64,000 nt of DNA from Prasinococcaceae sp. CCMP 1430 (GCA_013416795.1 RQSC01000026.1:738126-802125), one strand, 5' to 3'. Shown: positions 51,945 through 62,299, numbered from the stretch's first letter. A program made the numbers and translations. The notes: generated by a model from the sequence alone, not told the origin.

Positions 51945-53652
51945 ATGGCGTGGCGGCGCGCGCTCCCGCTCTCGGCGGGCGCGGTCGCTGCGGCGCCCGC
52001 GGCGGCGCTCGCCGACGCTGCCGTGGCGGCGAAAGGTGCGCGCGCGAGCATGGACGGGTGCGCACTCACTGGTGCTAGCGCGCACGCGCGCGATCGCACC
52101 CGTTCGCGCCGCTGACCGCATGTACGCTGCTGGCGGCGCGATCGCAGCGCCCGAGCCCGAAGCCGACGTCGAGGTGGTGAACTGGAGCGGCACGCACGCG
52201 GTGCGCTGTGCGCGCCACTACGCGCCGGAGAGCACCGCAGAGCTCGAGGCGATCGTCGCCGGCGCGCACGCGGCGGGCGAGCGCGTGCGTGTCGTCGGTT
52301 CGGCACTCTCGCCCAACGGCACGGGGCTCTGCGCCGACGGGATGGTGTCGCTCGCGCTTTGTGACAAGGTCCTCGCGGTGGACGAGAAGCGCAAGAGGGT
52401 CACCGTGGAGGCGGGCTGCCGCGTACGCGAACTCGTGGAGGCGCTGCGCCCGTACGGCCTCACGCTAGAGAACTACGCGTCCATCGCGGAGCAGCAGGTG
52501 GGCGGCTTCGTGTCGGTCGGCGCGCACGGCACGGGCGCGGCCGTGCCGCCGGTCGACGAGCAGGTGGTCAGCCTCAAGCTGGTGACTCCCGCCAGGGGCA
52601 CGCTCGAGCTCTCCGCGGAGGGCGCCGACGCGGGACTCTTCCGGCTCGCGCGCGTGGCCATGGGCACGCTGGGCGCCATCTCCGAGGTCACGCTGCAGCT
52701 CGTGGACGCGCACAGGCTGCACGAGGTGACGTACGTCGCCACCAGGGAGCGCGTGCGCCGGGAGCACGAGGCCACGCTCAAGAGATTCAAACATGTGCGC
52801 TACATGTGGCTCCCCTACACGGACGACGTCGTGGTGGTCGGTAGCAACCCCGTCAAGAAGGGCGCCGAGCTGCCCGATTGCAAGGTGCCCGCTGCGCCCG
52901 AGGTGGAGCGCGTGGCGGAAATGCGAGCGTTGCTGCGCTCCGCCGCGCCGGAGGTCGACGCGCGAACCGCTGCCGACGCCAGCTTCGCCGAGCTGCGCGA
53001 CGCGCTGCTCGCGGTTGACTGCGCCGATTCCGAATGGGTGGCCAAGGTCAACAGGGCCGAGGCGGCGTTCTGGCGCAAGTCCGAGGGCGAGCGCTGCGAC
53101 TGGTCGGACAAGGTGCTGGGCTTTGAATGCGGCGGCCAGCAGTGGGTTTCCGAGGTTGCGTTCCCCTGCGGCACGTACGACAAGCCGGACATGGCCGACA
53201 TGGACTTCATGGAGGAGCTTTTGGACGCGGTGGAGCACGCGGGCATCGCTGCTCCCTCGCCTCTCGAGCAGCGCTGGACGTCGGGCTCGAGCTCGCCGAT
53301 GAGCCCGGCGGCGGGCGCGGCCGACTCGCTGCACTGCTGGGTGGGAATCATTATGTACCTGCCAACGGAGGAGCCGCTGGAGCGCGAGCGCATCACCGCG
53401 CGATTCAAGCGCTACTGCGAGCTCGAGCGCAGGGTGGTGCTGGAGAAATTCGGGGCGCACCACCACTGGGCTAAGATCGAGCCCGCTGGGCCGCTGGGCT
53501 CGGCCGCGCTCGAGCACCAGCGCGCGAGGCTGCGCAAACGCTTCGGCGGGGGTACAGCGGCGCTGGCAGCCGCGCGCAGGGAGCTCGACCCTAAGGGCGT
53601 CATGTCTAACGACCTCATCGAGGCGGTGCTTCCCGCCAGCGAGGGTGCGTGA
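51945..53652 (+). CDS. GLDH: L-galactono-1,4-lactone dehydrogenase
   Basis: Likely exons 51945-52035 and 52148-53652 (112-nt intron, GTGCGC...ATCGCAG), phase 1; 531 aa starting MAWRRALPLSAGAVAAAP, a plausible mitochondrial targeting start. An unspliced alternative starts at ATG 52120. The body matches plant GLDH: VVNWSGTHAVR, VRVVGSALSPNGTGLCADGM, LTLENYASIAEQQVGGFVSV, GAHGTGAAVPPVDEQVVSLK, WLPYTDDVVVVGSNP, and C-terminal AHHHWAKIEP and LDPKGVMSNDLIE. Oxidase relatives have HSPS where this has LSPN (Leu in place of the FAD-linking His), so FAD is probably non-covalent as in plant enzymes. It converts L-galactono-1,4-lactone to ascorbate with cytochrome c as acceptor at the mitochondrial inner membrane. 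Confidence 0.9.
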
Positions 53653-53848
53653 GCGGGTCGGATGACACGGGAGTGGCTACCAGCGCACCTCGCGGCGCGA
53701 TTTGTTTCGTCTTCCTTGTTGATCAAACGTCATTTCTTCAGACCTAAGCAGCACGTCACGCGCCCCGCTCGCTCCCGGCCAAAGGCAGCTCAAGCGCCCG
53801 CGCCGCCTGGCCGCATGCGCGCGCGATTGCTCGACAGTGCGGACGAGC

Positions 53849-55816
53849 CTAATTTTCCCGGAGCCACTGTGCTGTTGACGCCCTCCACCTATCCCTCCCG
53901 GCCAGTTGCTCCAGCGGCGTGCCCGCCGGCTTCGCGCTCGGCCCCGCCAGAAGCGCTTTCGTGGCACCGCTGGCCGACAGACAAGCGAAGTGATACGGGA
54001 TCTGCCGGGAGTGGTCGGGACCGCCCTCGGCCACAGAGACCGGGTCCGAGCCGTACTCCAAGAGCATCTCCAAGACCTTGGGCAGCCGTCCCTTGGCTGC
54101 GATGTGCACTGGCTGCCGTCCGTACGCGTCCCTCTGGCCCAGCACGGCGTCGCGCAGCCCCGTATCGAGGGCCGTGCGCAGCAGCAGCGCGAGCACGCCA
54201 GGACGCCCGCCGTGCGCTGCCCAGTGCAGAGCGTTCCAACCCATCTTGTTGGGAAGCTCCAGCAAAGACGGCTTGGTGGGCGCCTTCTTCGCCGCCTCCA
54301 AGAGCAGCCGCGCCGCCTCGAACTGCCCCGCGTACGCCGCCATGTGGAGCGCGCTGTCGCCGTAGTTGTCCACCGCGCCCGGCTGCGCGCCCGCCTCGAG
54401 CAGCGCGGAGGCGAGTTCCACTTGGCCGTGGCGGCAAGCGATCATGAGCGCGGTGAGCCCCTCCGACGTCGGCGCTGCCACAAGCTTCGCCTTGTTTTTG
54501 GATTTCGCCAGCAGTAGCTTGCACACTCCGGGGCGGTCGGCGCGCGCGGTGTACGCTGACGGGCGCGACAGCCCTGCGAAGGTGTTGACGTTGGTCCCCG
54601 AGTACGTGTTCTCGTCCTGCGTGCCGGCCATCGCACTGCTTGCCGCCATGGACATCTGCTTCTCGCGCTTTGGGGCGCCTTTGTTCGGCATCTCATTGGG
54701 CTCCGCGCGGAGATCTCTTGCCACGAGCATGGTGCCGTTGTCGGCGCCAACCAGGAGGCCCTGATCCTTGACCTTGCCCGTGGTTGCGCCCGTCGCGCTG
54801 TCCACCTGCTCAACCATCGAGCGCTTGTCGTCAAACCACTTGCCGCATGCGAACGTCCACGACCTTCCGGTGTCCTCCATGGTCACCACCAATTTCTCGA
54901 GCAGCCACTCGGGTTCGAATCCGCTGCCGTCGTGCCCGATGCGGCACATGGTCAGCTCGCCCAGGTTGTGGTCCGTCACGTAGAAAGCATCGCACGCCCC
55001 CGCGCCAAAGAGCGAGCGGTCGGACTTGGACGTCAGCTCGTGCCAGCCCGCAAAGTTCTGCTGCGTGCCGGGCTTGAAGAAGGGCGAACCCGGGCCGATG
55101 TTGGTGGACTGCACCAGGTCGCGGCCAGAGTTTTTGCCCTGCAGGAGGATGCGCACGTTGGCGTCGGTGCCTGCGCCGGGGCGCTTGGCGGTGAAAACCT
55201 CAATCTTGTAGCGCGTGGTGGGCAGCTGCAGGGCCTTGGCGGCCACGCAGTACATGTCCCAGAAGTTCTTGGCACGGCCCTCAACGAGGGCGCGTGCCGA
55301 GATGCGCGTGGGCGCATGGAGGCTCACCAGCTTGCCCGCCTCGGTCGACGCCGTCGCCTCGTCCGCCAGAAACGTCACCATTCGCTCAGCGTCCGACAGC
55401 ATGGGCTTGAGCACCGCGGCCACGTTGGGATCTTTCAGGAGCTCCACCGTGCGCGGGTCAGCCGCGAGCGTCGCCGCGGCGCCGTCGACGCTCTCGCGCG
55501 TGTAGAAGCGGCAGTCGGCCGCCGGCGGGATGCCAAAGGCCGCCTTGACGCCCTCCAGCAGCGTGTCGGGGGTCGTGTACAACGAGAACGTCGCATCGCG
55601 CACCTCGGCGCGCCCGCTCTGCGCGTTGGTCGTCTTGTAGGTGAACCTCGCAGAGCGGTTGATCCCCGGCGCAGCGTCGGCGCATGCGACCGCGTGCAGC
55701 GCCGTCTTCCCGGACCTATCCTTCTTCATGGGGTCGTCCGTCTTGAGCAGCTTGCGGACGGCGTCCAGGTCGGTCGCCATCTGGCACGCCAGGTGGAGCT
55801 TGCCCGACGCCGCCAT
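53849..55816 (-). CDS. PLAT domain - ankyrin repeat protein
   Basis: 655 aa, one exon, ATG 55816 (MAASGKLHLACQM); the frame is open further left but that is promoter DNA. Residues 1-50 look like a lone ankyrin half-repeat (DPMKKDRSGKTALHAVA). About 55-190 is an unrecognised alpha/beta segment (RFTYKTTNAQSGRAEV, FSLYTTPDTLLEGVKAAFG) with a faint ubiquitin-like or PB1-like feel. About 200-335 is a PLAT/LH2 beta-sandwich: YKIEVFTAKRPGAGTDANVR, GSPFFKPGTQQNF, GELTMCRIGHDGSG, WLLEKLVVTM, WTFACGKWFDD. About 448-655 has ankyrin repeats (TSEGLTALMIACRHGQVELA, GDSALHMAAYAGQFEAARLL, WNALHWAAHGGRPGVLALLL, GRQPVHIAAKGRLPKVLEML). PLAT domains bind lipid membranes or membrane proteins. Function unknown. 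Confidence 0.8.
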   Translation of the reverse strand: MAASGKLHLACQMATDLDAVRKLLKTDDPMKKDRSGKTALHAVACADAAPGINRSARFTYKTTNAQSGRAEVRDATFSLYTTPDTLLEGVKAAFGIPPAADCRFYTRESVDGAAATLAADPRTVELLKDPNVAAVLKPMLSDAERMVTFLADEATASTEAGKLVSLHAPTRISARALVEGRAKNFWDMYCVAAKALQLPTTRYKIEVFTAKRPGAGTDANVRILLQGKNSGRDLVQSTNIGPGSPFFKPGTQQNFAGWHELTSKSDRSLFGAGACDAFYVTDHNLGELTMCRIGHDGSGFEPEWLLEKLVVTMEDTGRSWTFACGKWFDDKRSMVEQVDSATGATTGKVKDQGLLVGADNGTMLVARDLRAEPNEMPNKGAPKREKQMSMAASSAMAGTQDENTYSGTNVNTFAGLSRPSAYTARADRPGVCKLLLAKSKNKAKLVAAPTSEGLTALMIACRHGQVELASALLEAGAQPGAVDNYGDSALHMAAYAGQFEAARLLLEAAKKAPTKPSLLELPNKMGWNALHWAAHGGRPGVLALLLRTALDTGLRDAVLGQRDAYGRQPVHIAAKGRLPKVLEMLLEYGSDPVSVAEGGPDHSRQIPYHFACLSASGATKALLAGPSAKPAGTPLEQLAGRDRWRASTAQWLREN

Positions 55817-56817
55817 GGCCTCGGCCTGGTGCGCGCGCGCTCCCTCCTCCCTTCCCTCTCTCTTTCTGTCTCCCTTCTCGCTCGCTTGCGCTCGCGCGGG
55901 GCGGTGCGAAGGGCCGATTGGCGCGCGCGAGAGAGCGCCCACCCCCCTCCCCCGCCGCGCGCAGTGGCACCCCGCCGAGGCGCGCGCCGCTCGCGCGCGC
56001 GCACACCGTCACCCTCGCGCGCACACGCGAGAGAGAGGACGGACACGCGCGTGCGCACACCCCGGCACACGCCGGCGCGCACGCTGCCAGCGCGCGTACA
56101 GCAGCCGGTTCGGACTCTCGCCCGCGCCGCCCAACAGCTCTCTCGCGCGCTTGCGCGCCCCTCGGGGAACCATTCCACATCAAAACGCATCCACAAAACT
56201 TCATGAGATTCAACTTAATTCGTTTCGACGTACGATGTCTCCCTCGAATATCCACGTCACATCTCATCTGCAAGGGAAAACGGTTTCAAACTATCGAGAT
56301 CAAAGTGGGATATCATCGCGAGAGGACGTCGTCGCCGCGGCGGGCGCCAGCGGCGCGGTTGACCGACGCCCGACGCGGCGCGGCGCGGCAAAAAAAAAAC
56401 AAAAAACACGTTAGACATCGTGGAACCATGTTCTGCAGGTTCTGAAACATGTATTTACACATACAAATGCGCGGGTCTCATTTCGAAATCTGCTACACAT
56501 TTTATTTTGATTTTGATTTTTTTTGCGCCAGGCGTCGGCTGCTTCTGGGCTGCTCCGCCCTGCGACGCCGGCAGGGCGTACAGACTTAAAAAAAAAAAAA
56601 CACGCAGCGGCGTGTGATTTGATGGCGGAACGCGCTAACCGTTGCTCCGATTCGCGCGCGCCGGCGTGCGTTTTGACGTGGTTTTTTTGTTTTTGTTTTT
56701 TCTTGGAGCGATGGAATCGGAATCAAAACCACGTCCGAGCGCCGCGCCACAGCGCGCGCGCGCGCAGCGGCGCGTACGCGTGGGGGCGCGGGCGGGCGGG
56801 GGCGCCGCGCGCGAGCG
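55817..56817. promoter_or_regulatory. PLAT-ankyrin / MAPK15 divergent promoter
   Basis: 1 kb with a locally AT-rich stretch (56400-56720). Recurrent-element copies: minus at 56175-56192 (CCACATCAAAACGCATCC), plus at 56611-56628 (CGTGTGATTTGATGGCGG) and plus at 56665-56681 (CGTGCGTTTTGACGTGG, 137 bp before the MAPK15 ATG). TATCATCGCG lies at 56311-56320. No gene seen. Confidence 0.55.
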
Positions 56818-59045
56818 ATGTCGGAGGAGATTGACAAGCACGTGCTGCGCAAGTACGAGATCGCGCAGCGCCTCGGCAAGGGGGTACGTGCGCGGCGCCG
56901 CGCGGGGCGTGCGAGGGTGGGTGGGTGGATGGGATGTCTGGCTACTCGCGCATGCGTTGCGCCCGCCGTTGTCCGCGTGGGCCTCGCCCGGAGCTGACCG
57001 CGCCGCGCCGCATGCGATCCCGCGCCCGCCCTCCGCACCACGCCGCTCGTGCCACGCTGGCGTGCAGGCATATGGCATCGTGTGGAAGGCCATTGACAAG
57101 AAGACGCGCGAGACTGTCGCACTGAAGAAGATCTTCGATGCGTTTCAGGTGCGTGAGGCAGTAGCCCTGCGTTCGAGCCGTCTCCGGCGTTGCCGCCCCC
57201 GCCTCGCCTCGCCTCGCCGCCCTCGCGCCAGCACTCGCGTCCACACCTGCCCGTGCTGACGGCCCTGCCCGCACCACACACACACATCCCCGCCACCGCC
57301 CCCCCCCGAAACAACGACAACAAACATACACACACACACACCCACCAACCCTCGCCTCTCTACCTGGTGCGAGTCGGGCGCAGAATGCGACCGACGCTCA
57401 GCGCACCTTCCGAGAGATCATGTTCCTGCAGGAGGTCAACAATCACGAGAACATAATTCGCATGCTGAATGTGCTCAAGGCGGAGAACGATCGAGACTGC
57501 TACCTGGTGTTCGAGTACATGGAGACCGACCTGCACGCAGTCATCCGCGCAAACATTCTCGAGGAGATTCACAAACAGTACACCATGTACCAGCTCTTCA
57601 AGGCCCTGAAGTACCTGCACTCGGCTGAGATGCTCCATCGTGACATCGTGAGTGCTGAGGCGACAGACCTGCGCGCGAGCGCGCGTTTCGCGCCGAGCCT
57701 TTTGCTGACTCGCCTGTGCGCACGCGCGCGTCGTCGCGCACCCCACAGAAACCGTCCAACCTGCTCCTCAACTCGGACTGCCAGTCCAAGTTGGCAGACT
57801 TCGGCCTCGCGCGGTCGATCGCGCAACCCGACGATCCGCTGGCGCAGAGCGGGCCCATCCTCACCGACTACGTCGCCACGCGCTGGTACCGCGCGCCTGA
57901 GATCTTGTTGGGATCCACGCAGTACACGTTCGGAGTGGACATGTGGAGCTGCGGCTGCATCCTTGGCGAGCTGCTGGGGGGGAGGCCAATGTTCCAGGGG
58001 TCATCGACGATGAATCAGCTGGACAAAGTGCGTTTGGCCGCGTCGCGCCGGCCGTGCCATGGTCCGCGCTCGCGCGCCGCACGTGTGCGCCCCGCCCTTC
58101 GGGCGTGGGGGCGAGATGTCACATCGCTCGAGCCGGAGCTAACACGCGCGGTGATTTGCCCCTCCTCTCACACACATCTTCGCCCATCACCGCCCCCTTC
58201 CGTGTCCCCTTCAACGACCCTCGCGCCGCCAGATCATGGAGGTCACCGGCCGCCCAAGCTCTGAAGACGTTGAGTCTGTGCAGTCGCCCTTCGCCTCCAC
58301 CATGCTCGACTCGCTTCACGAGTCGCGGCGCAAGGGCCTGTCTGAGATCTACCCGGCGGCGAGCCCGGAGGCGCTGGATCTGCTGCGCAGGCTGCTGCAA
58401 TTCAACCCACACAAGCGCCTGTCGGCGGAGGAGGCGCTCAGGCACCCGTACGTGGCACAGTTTCACAACCCGGCGGACGAGCCCGCGTGCGACAGGATCA
58501 TCACCATCCCGATTGATGACAACACCAAGTACTCGATTGGCGAGTACAGGGACAAGCTGTACGCAGAAATCGTCAAGCGCAAGAAGGAGCTTCGCCGGCG
58601 GATGCGTGAGAAGGAGGCTGCGCGCGCTGCTGCTGCGGGCGGCGGCCACCACTCGCACAGCCGAAGTGGGGGCTCGTACGGCGGCGGCTCGTACGGCGCC
58701 TCGTACGGCGCCTCGCACGGCGCCTCGTACGGCGGCTCGCACGGCGGCTCGTACGGCGCCTCGCACGGCGGCTCGTACGGGGGCTCGCACGGCGCCTCGT
58801 ACGGGGGCTCGCACGGCGCCTCGTACGGAGGCTCGTACGGGGGCTCGTACGGGGGCTCGCACGACAGCAGCAGCCATGGGCACCGCAGCAGCAGCCATGG
58901 GCACCGTGGCAGCGGCCGCAGCAGCAGCCACGCGCACGGCGGCGGTGGCAGTGCATACGCTGCGGGTGGCAGCAGCGCGCACAGCGCGTACAGCGCGTAC
59001 AGCGCAAGCGGCGGGGGAAGATACGGCGGTTACCCGCGGTCATGA
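56818..59045 (+). CDS. MAPK15: MAPK15/ERK7-type MAP kinase
   Basis: Five exons: 56818-56883, 57068-57148, 57384-57647, 57749-58027, 58233-59045. All splice in phase 0 with GTACGT, GTGCGT, GTGAGT and GTGCGT donors; 500 aa. Kinase features: GKGAYGIVW, Lys42 in VALKK, HRDIKPSN (Asp136), DFG 154-156, activation loop TDY 176-178, then [20 protein letters not shown] and [19 protein letters not shown]. The wording [20 protein letters not shown] is typical of ERK7/MAPK15, which sits at basal bodies and supports cilium formation. Animal family members have TEY; TDY here is notable. The C-terminal tail (about 375-500) is a Gly/Ser/Tyr/His repeat. TGTAA 47 nt past the stop (59092-59096). Confidence 0.9.
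58665..58872. repeat. GSYG/GSHG-coding minisatellite in MAPK15 tail
   Basis: Tandem 12-nt units of the form GGCKCSTACGGC/GGCKCSCACGGC encode alternating GASYG, GGSHG and GASHG motifs. Followed by SSSHGHR repeats. Probably expanded by replication slippage. Confidence 0.85.
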
Positions 59046-59266
59046 GCTGTGGACATTGTCGGGCGTGGCGGCCGACGGCAGCGAGGCTCTCTGTAATTTC
59101 ATCTCAATCTGGCGATCACCTTCGCAGTCCACACACCAGCCCATCGCACCGCGTGACGCTGCGCGCAACGTGTCAAGCAAGCGCGCGACCTTATATGACA
59201 ACGTGCACTGCCAAGCTCGAGATTAGACTTGCTTTCTTTCACAAAGAGAGTCGCGGGGGCGCAACA
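59046..59266. other. Convergent 3' spacer
   Basis: 221-bp stop-to-stop spacer with TGTAA (59092-59096) for MAPK15; nothing clear for the BFR2 side. Confidence 0.6.
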
Positions 59267-61158
59267 TCAGTCCTCCTCGTCCGTGGACGTGGCGTAGTCC
59301 GGGAGATCCGCACGAGTGAAGACGCCCGGACGCTCGTCATCGTCCTCCTCCTCGGAGACCTCGACTGTCTTCCAGCCCATTTCGTCGTACTCGCCGTCGC
59401 TGCCGTCGTCGCCTTCGGCGCCTGCGCCGCCGCCCGCCGCGGTGCCCCCGTTTTGTAGAGGCGCGGCGTCGGCGCCGTCGCCATCGCCCGCCACGGCGAG
59501 CTGCTCACCGAAGAGTCCGTGGCGCAGGTACTCCATGAGCGGGTGCTCCTCCATGGGCACGGGGGGCATGAAACCCACGAGCTTGTCGATGGTGGTGAAG
59601 CGCAGCTTCCGGCCCTTGGACGCGCGCGTATCCACGCCACGGTCGATCTTCTTGCGGCGCTTGGCCGCTCGCGACGCCTCGCCACCTGCACCCGCGCCGT
59701 CGAGTCCGCTCTCGAGAAGCTCGCGCAACATTTGCTGGTACAGCTCGGTGTCATCGAAGCTCTCCGGGTCACGTGGCACGCCCGCGCGGCGCTGCCTCCC
59801 ACCGCCACTGCCCTGGGCGTCCACGTCGGCATCTATCAGCGCCGCCTCCCTCTGAGCCAAGGCGGCAGTCGCGTCGGGATGGCCGCCGATGGGGTTGGAC
59901 TGCGAGAGCGGCGTGCGCGCTCGCTCCAGCAGCCGCCGTCGCGCCGCGCCCGTCATCGACGCCTCGACCTGTTTGGACACGGCCTGGTTCAGCGCAGATA
60001 GCTGCCCGCTGCCGCCCTTGGCGGTGCGGCCAAGCGCGGTGGCGCCGCTCTCCAGCCTCGCTCGGCTGCCCCACTCGTCGAAGGCATTGGCGGCATAGGA
60101 TTCGACGGCGCGGCTGTGACGCGAGGCGGCGCGCCACGCGGTGGCGGTATCGGCGCCCGAGCCCGCGCCCGCGCCCGCGCCATCGAGCGCGCCCATGCCA
60201 GTTTCGGATGTACCCACCGCTGCCGCGAGCTCGCCGAGCACCGCGAAGGTCTTGGCGGCCTCCTCGGCGGCGGCGTCCAGCGCGCGCTCCACCCTCCCGC
60301 CAGCCCGGCGAACGATGCCGTGCGAGGCGTGGGCAGGCGGCACGCGTGAGGCGGCCCCCGCTGCGCGCTGTAGGAGGATTCGCAGCTCAAGACCGCGTTC
60401 CCACAGCAAGCGCTGCTGGCGCACGGCCTTCCCCCGCGCCACCTCCTCGCGCCGCCTCTTGCGCAGCGCCGCCACCTCGTCGGACTCGAGCGCGCTTGCG
60501 GCGCCCGCGCCGTCACCGCCGCCGAGCGTCTGCTGAAGCGCAGCGAGCGCGTCCTCGCCTTCGTCGCCCTCGCCATCATCGCTGCCGCTCAACTCCTGGT
60601 CGCTCTCACTGCCCTCACCAGGCTCGGCCTCGCCATCGCCATCGCTGCCGCCCTCGATGTCCGCCAGCGTGAGCCGCCTGCGCTGCCCCGTGGTCGCGCC
60701 GGCGGCGCCGGCGCCTCCGTCGAGGTAGTAGCCCGTGCCTTGGCGGCCGGTGGTGAACACATACCCCGGCCGCACGCCGCCGAAGCGTTTCGCGGGGATG
60801 AAGTCCTCGCGTTCGAGGTCGTCTAGCTCCATGCCCTCCGAGTCCGAGCCCGAGCCGGAGTCAGACCCGTCGCTGCCGTCCCACGGCGCGGCGCCGTCGC
60901 CATCGCCCTCTCCGATGCCGCGGCGGCGCACGCGCCCCGCGTACTCGGCGCCGTCGAGGTCAATGCCTGCACGCATGCGCTTTCGCTCGGGCGCGGCTCT
61001 CGCACGCCCCGATCCCGACGCGCCACCGGCACCGCGCACGGCGCCGCGCAGCGGGTCGAGCTCCTCGCCATGGCCGTCATCGCTGTCGCTGCCACTGTCC
61101 GACGCCGCCCCGCCGTCCGCCCCGACCGCCCGGCGCGCGCGGCCCGGCGCGTGACCAT
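59267..61158 (-). CDS. BFR2: BFR2/AATF (TRAUB domain) ribosome-biogenesis protein
   Basis: About 630 aa, a single frame ending STDEED at TGA 59267-59269. N-terminal acidic Ser/Asp/Gly stretches surround DLEREDFIPAKRFGGVRPGY. A central AATF-like helical region (LRKRRREEVARGKAVRQQRL, LWERGLELRILLQRA) follows. The C-terminal TRAUB region carries FDDTELYQQMLRELLESG, AAKRRKKIDRGVDTRASKGR, KLRFTTIDKLVGFMPP and LMEYLRHGLFG. Yeast Bfr2 and human AATF act in the small-subunit processome in the nucleolus. The start is unresolved: the coding frame has no ATG near its 5' end, while ATGs at 61158 and just upstream are in other frames, so a first exon or a sequence error is likely. Confidence 0.8.
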
Positions 61159-62299
61159 CTAAGAGACGGCATGCGCAGCAACTGTGCCCACGGGACCTCG
61201 CGCGAGCGCCGAGCGCGCGCGTGCGCACACCCCAGGCAGGCGCGCGGGCGCCTCCGGGACCACGCCACTCCGCGCGCGGTCGGTCGCTCTCGTCCTAAAC
61301 CCTAATATGTACAAACCCTAAACCCCTAACCCTAATGGGCGGGTGCGCGCGCGCCGGTGGGTAGGGTTGCGCGAGGGCTTTGGGCGGGGCGGCAGAAGGA
61401 GGAGCGGCGGGGGAGGCAGCGAGGGCGCGCGCGCAGCGGGCGTTGGCGAGGAGGGGAGGGGAGAGGAGGGGAGAGAGGGAGGGAGAGAGAGAGTCAGCGC
61501 GCATGCCACCGCTCGCGCACATGTCCGCGAGGCTCAGCAGCTCACCGCCGTGCCGCCCCGGCGCGCACTGTGGCACCCCCGCCGCCGCAGCAGCCCGCAG
61601 GCGCGTGCGCGCGCGCAGCCTCGCCGAGCGCGTGCCAGTTAAGGTTACAATGCCGGTATTAAGGGTTAGTAAGGCATGGAGATAGGGTTCGTTCCCCGCA
61701 TTGCTCTCCCGTGGGTATAGTTGACCAATTGCGAAGAATTGCGATGCGAGGAGGTAAATGATGGAACGTTTCGGGCGCGCACCGGCGCCAGCCGCCGGCG
61801 GCTGGCTGCGTCGTCTCCCCGGGGGTTTTTCCCCGGCCGAACGCGCCGCCCAAAACACATTCCGCGAATTGAAACACATTTCATTCCAATGCCAACCAAA
61901 ACCGTCGGTTTGCCAATCCGAAAATTTTGAGGCCATCAAAGTACACGCAGCCGCCGGGTGGTGAAAATCCCCAAAAGAAAAAAGAAAAAGAAAAAGAAAA
62001 ACGTCGGGAGCGAGCCATCGCAGCAACTCGCGGCGCTTCGCGTCTGTGCTCGTAGGGACAATGCCATCTCTCAGAAGTCACTTATGGCGGTGCTGCTACT
62101 CCGTCACTCGCGTCTATCAATCAATATCCAAGTTCTTCTTGTCGTGCGCGTCCTCGAGTGGTTGGCCGCCGCTGCTGGCGCTGCACGCCTGCACCTGCAG
62201 CTGCGCGACACGGCTCGCTCGCGACGTGCAATCGTTGAGCATGCGAAAGGAAGTGCTGTTCGTCAGCGGCACGCGGGCGGGTGCCGACGGCCGAGCCCG
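61159..62299. promoter_or_regulatory. Spacer upstream of BFR2 with telomere-like repeats
   Basis: It contains degenerate CCCTAAA-type repeats (61294-61335), a purine-rich (GGAGAG)n stretch (61450-61490), one weak recurrent-element match on minus (61932-61948), and an AAAAAG hexanucleotide run (61974-62001). This is also the 3' flank of the Q-rich gene. No gene recognised. Confidence 0.55.
61294..61335. repeat. Interstitial telomeric repeats (CCCTAAA type)
   Basis: CCTAAACCCTAA at 61294-61305 and ACAAACCCTAAACCCCTAACCCTAA at 61311-61335, split by a few bases. It lies about 140 bp upstream of the BFR2 start region, where it could act as a telo-box, a known plant promoter element for ribosome-related genes. 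Confidence 0.75.
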
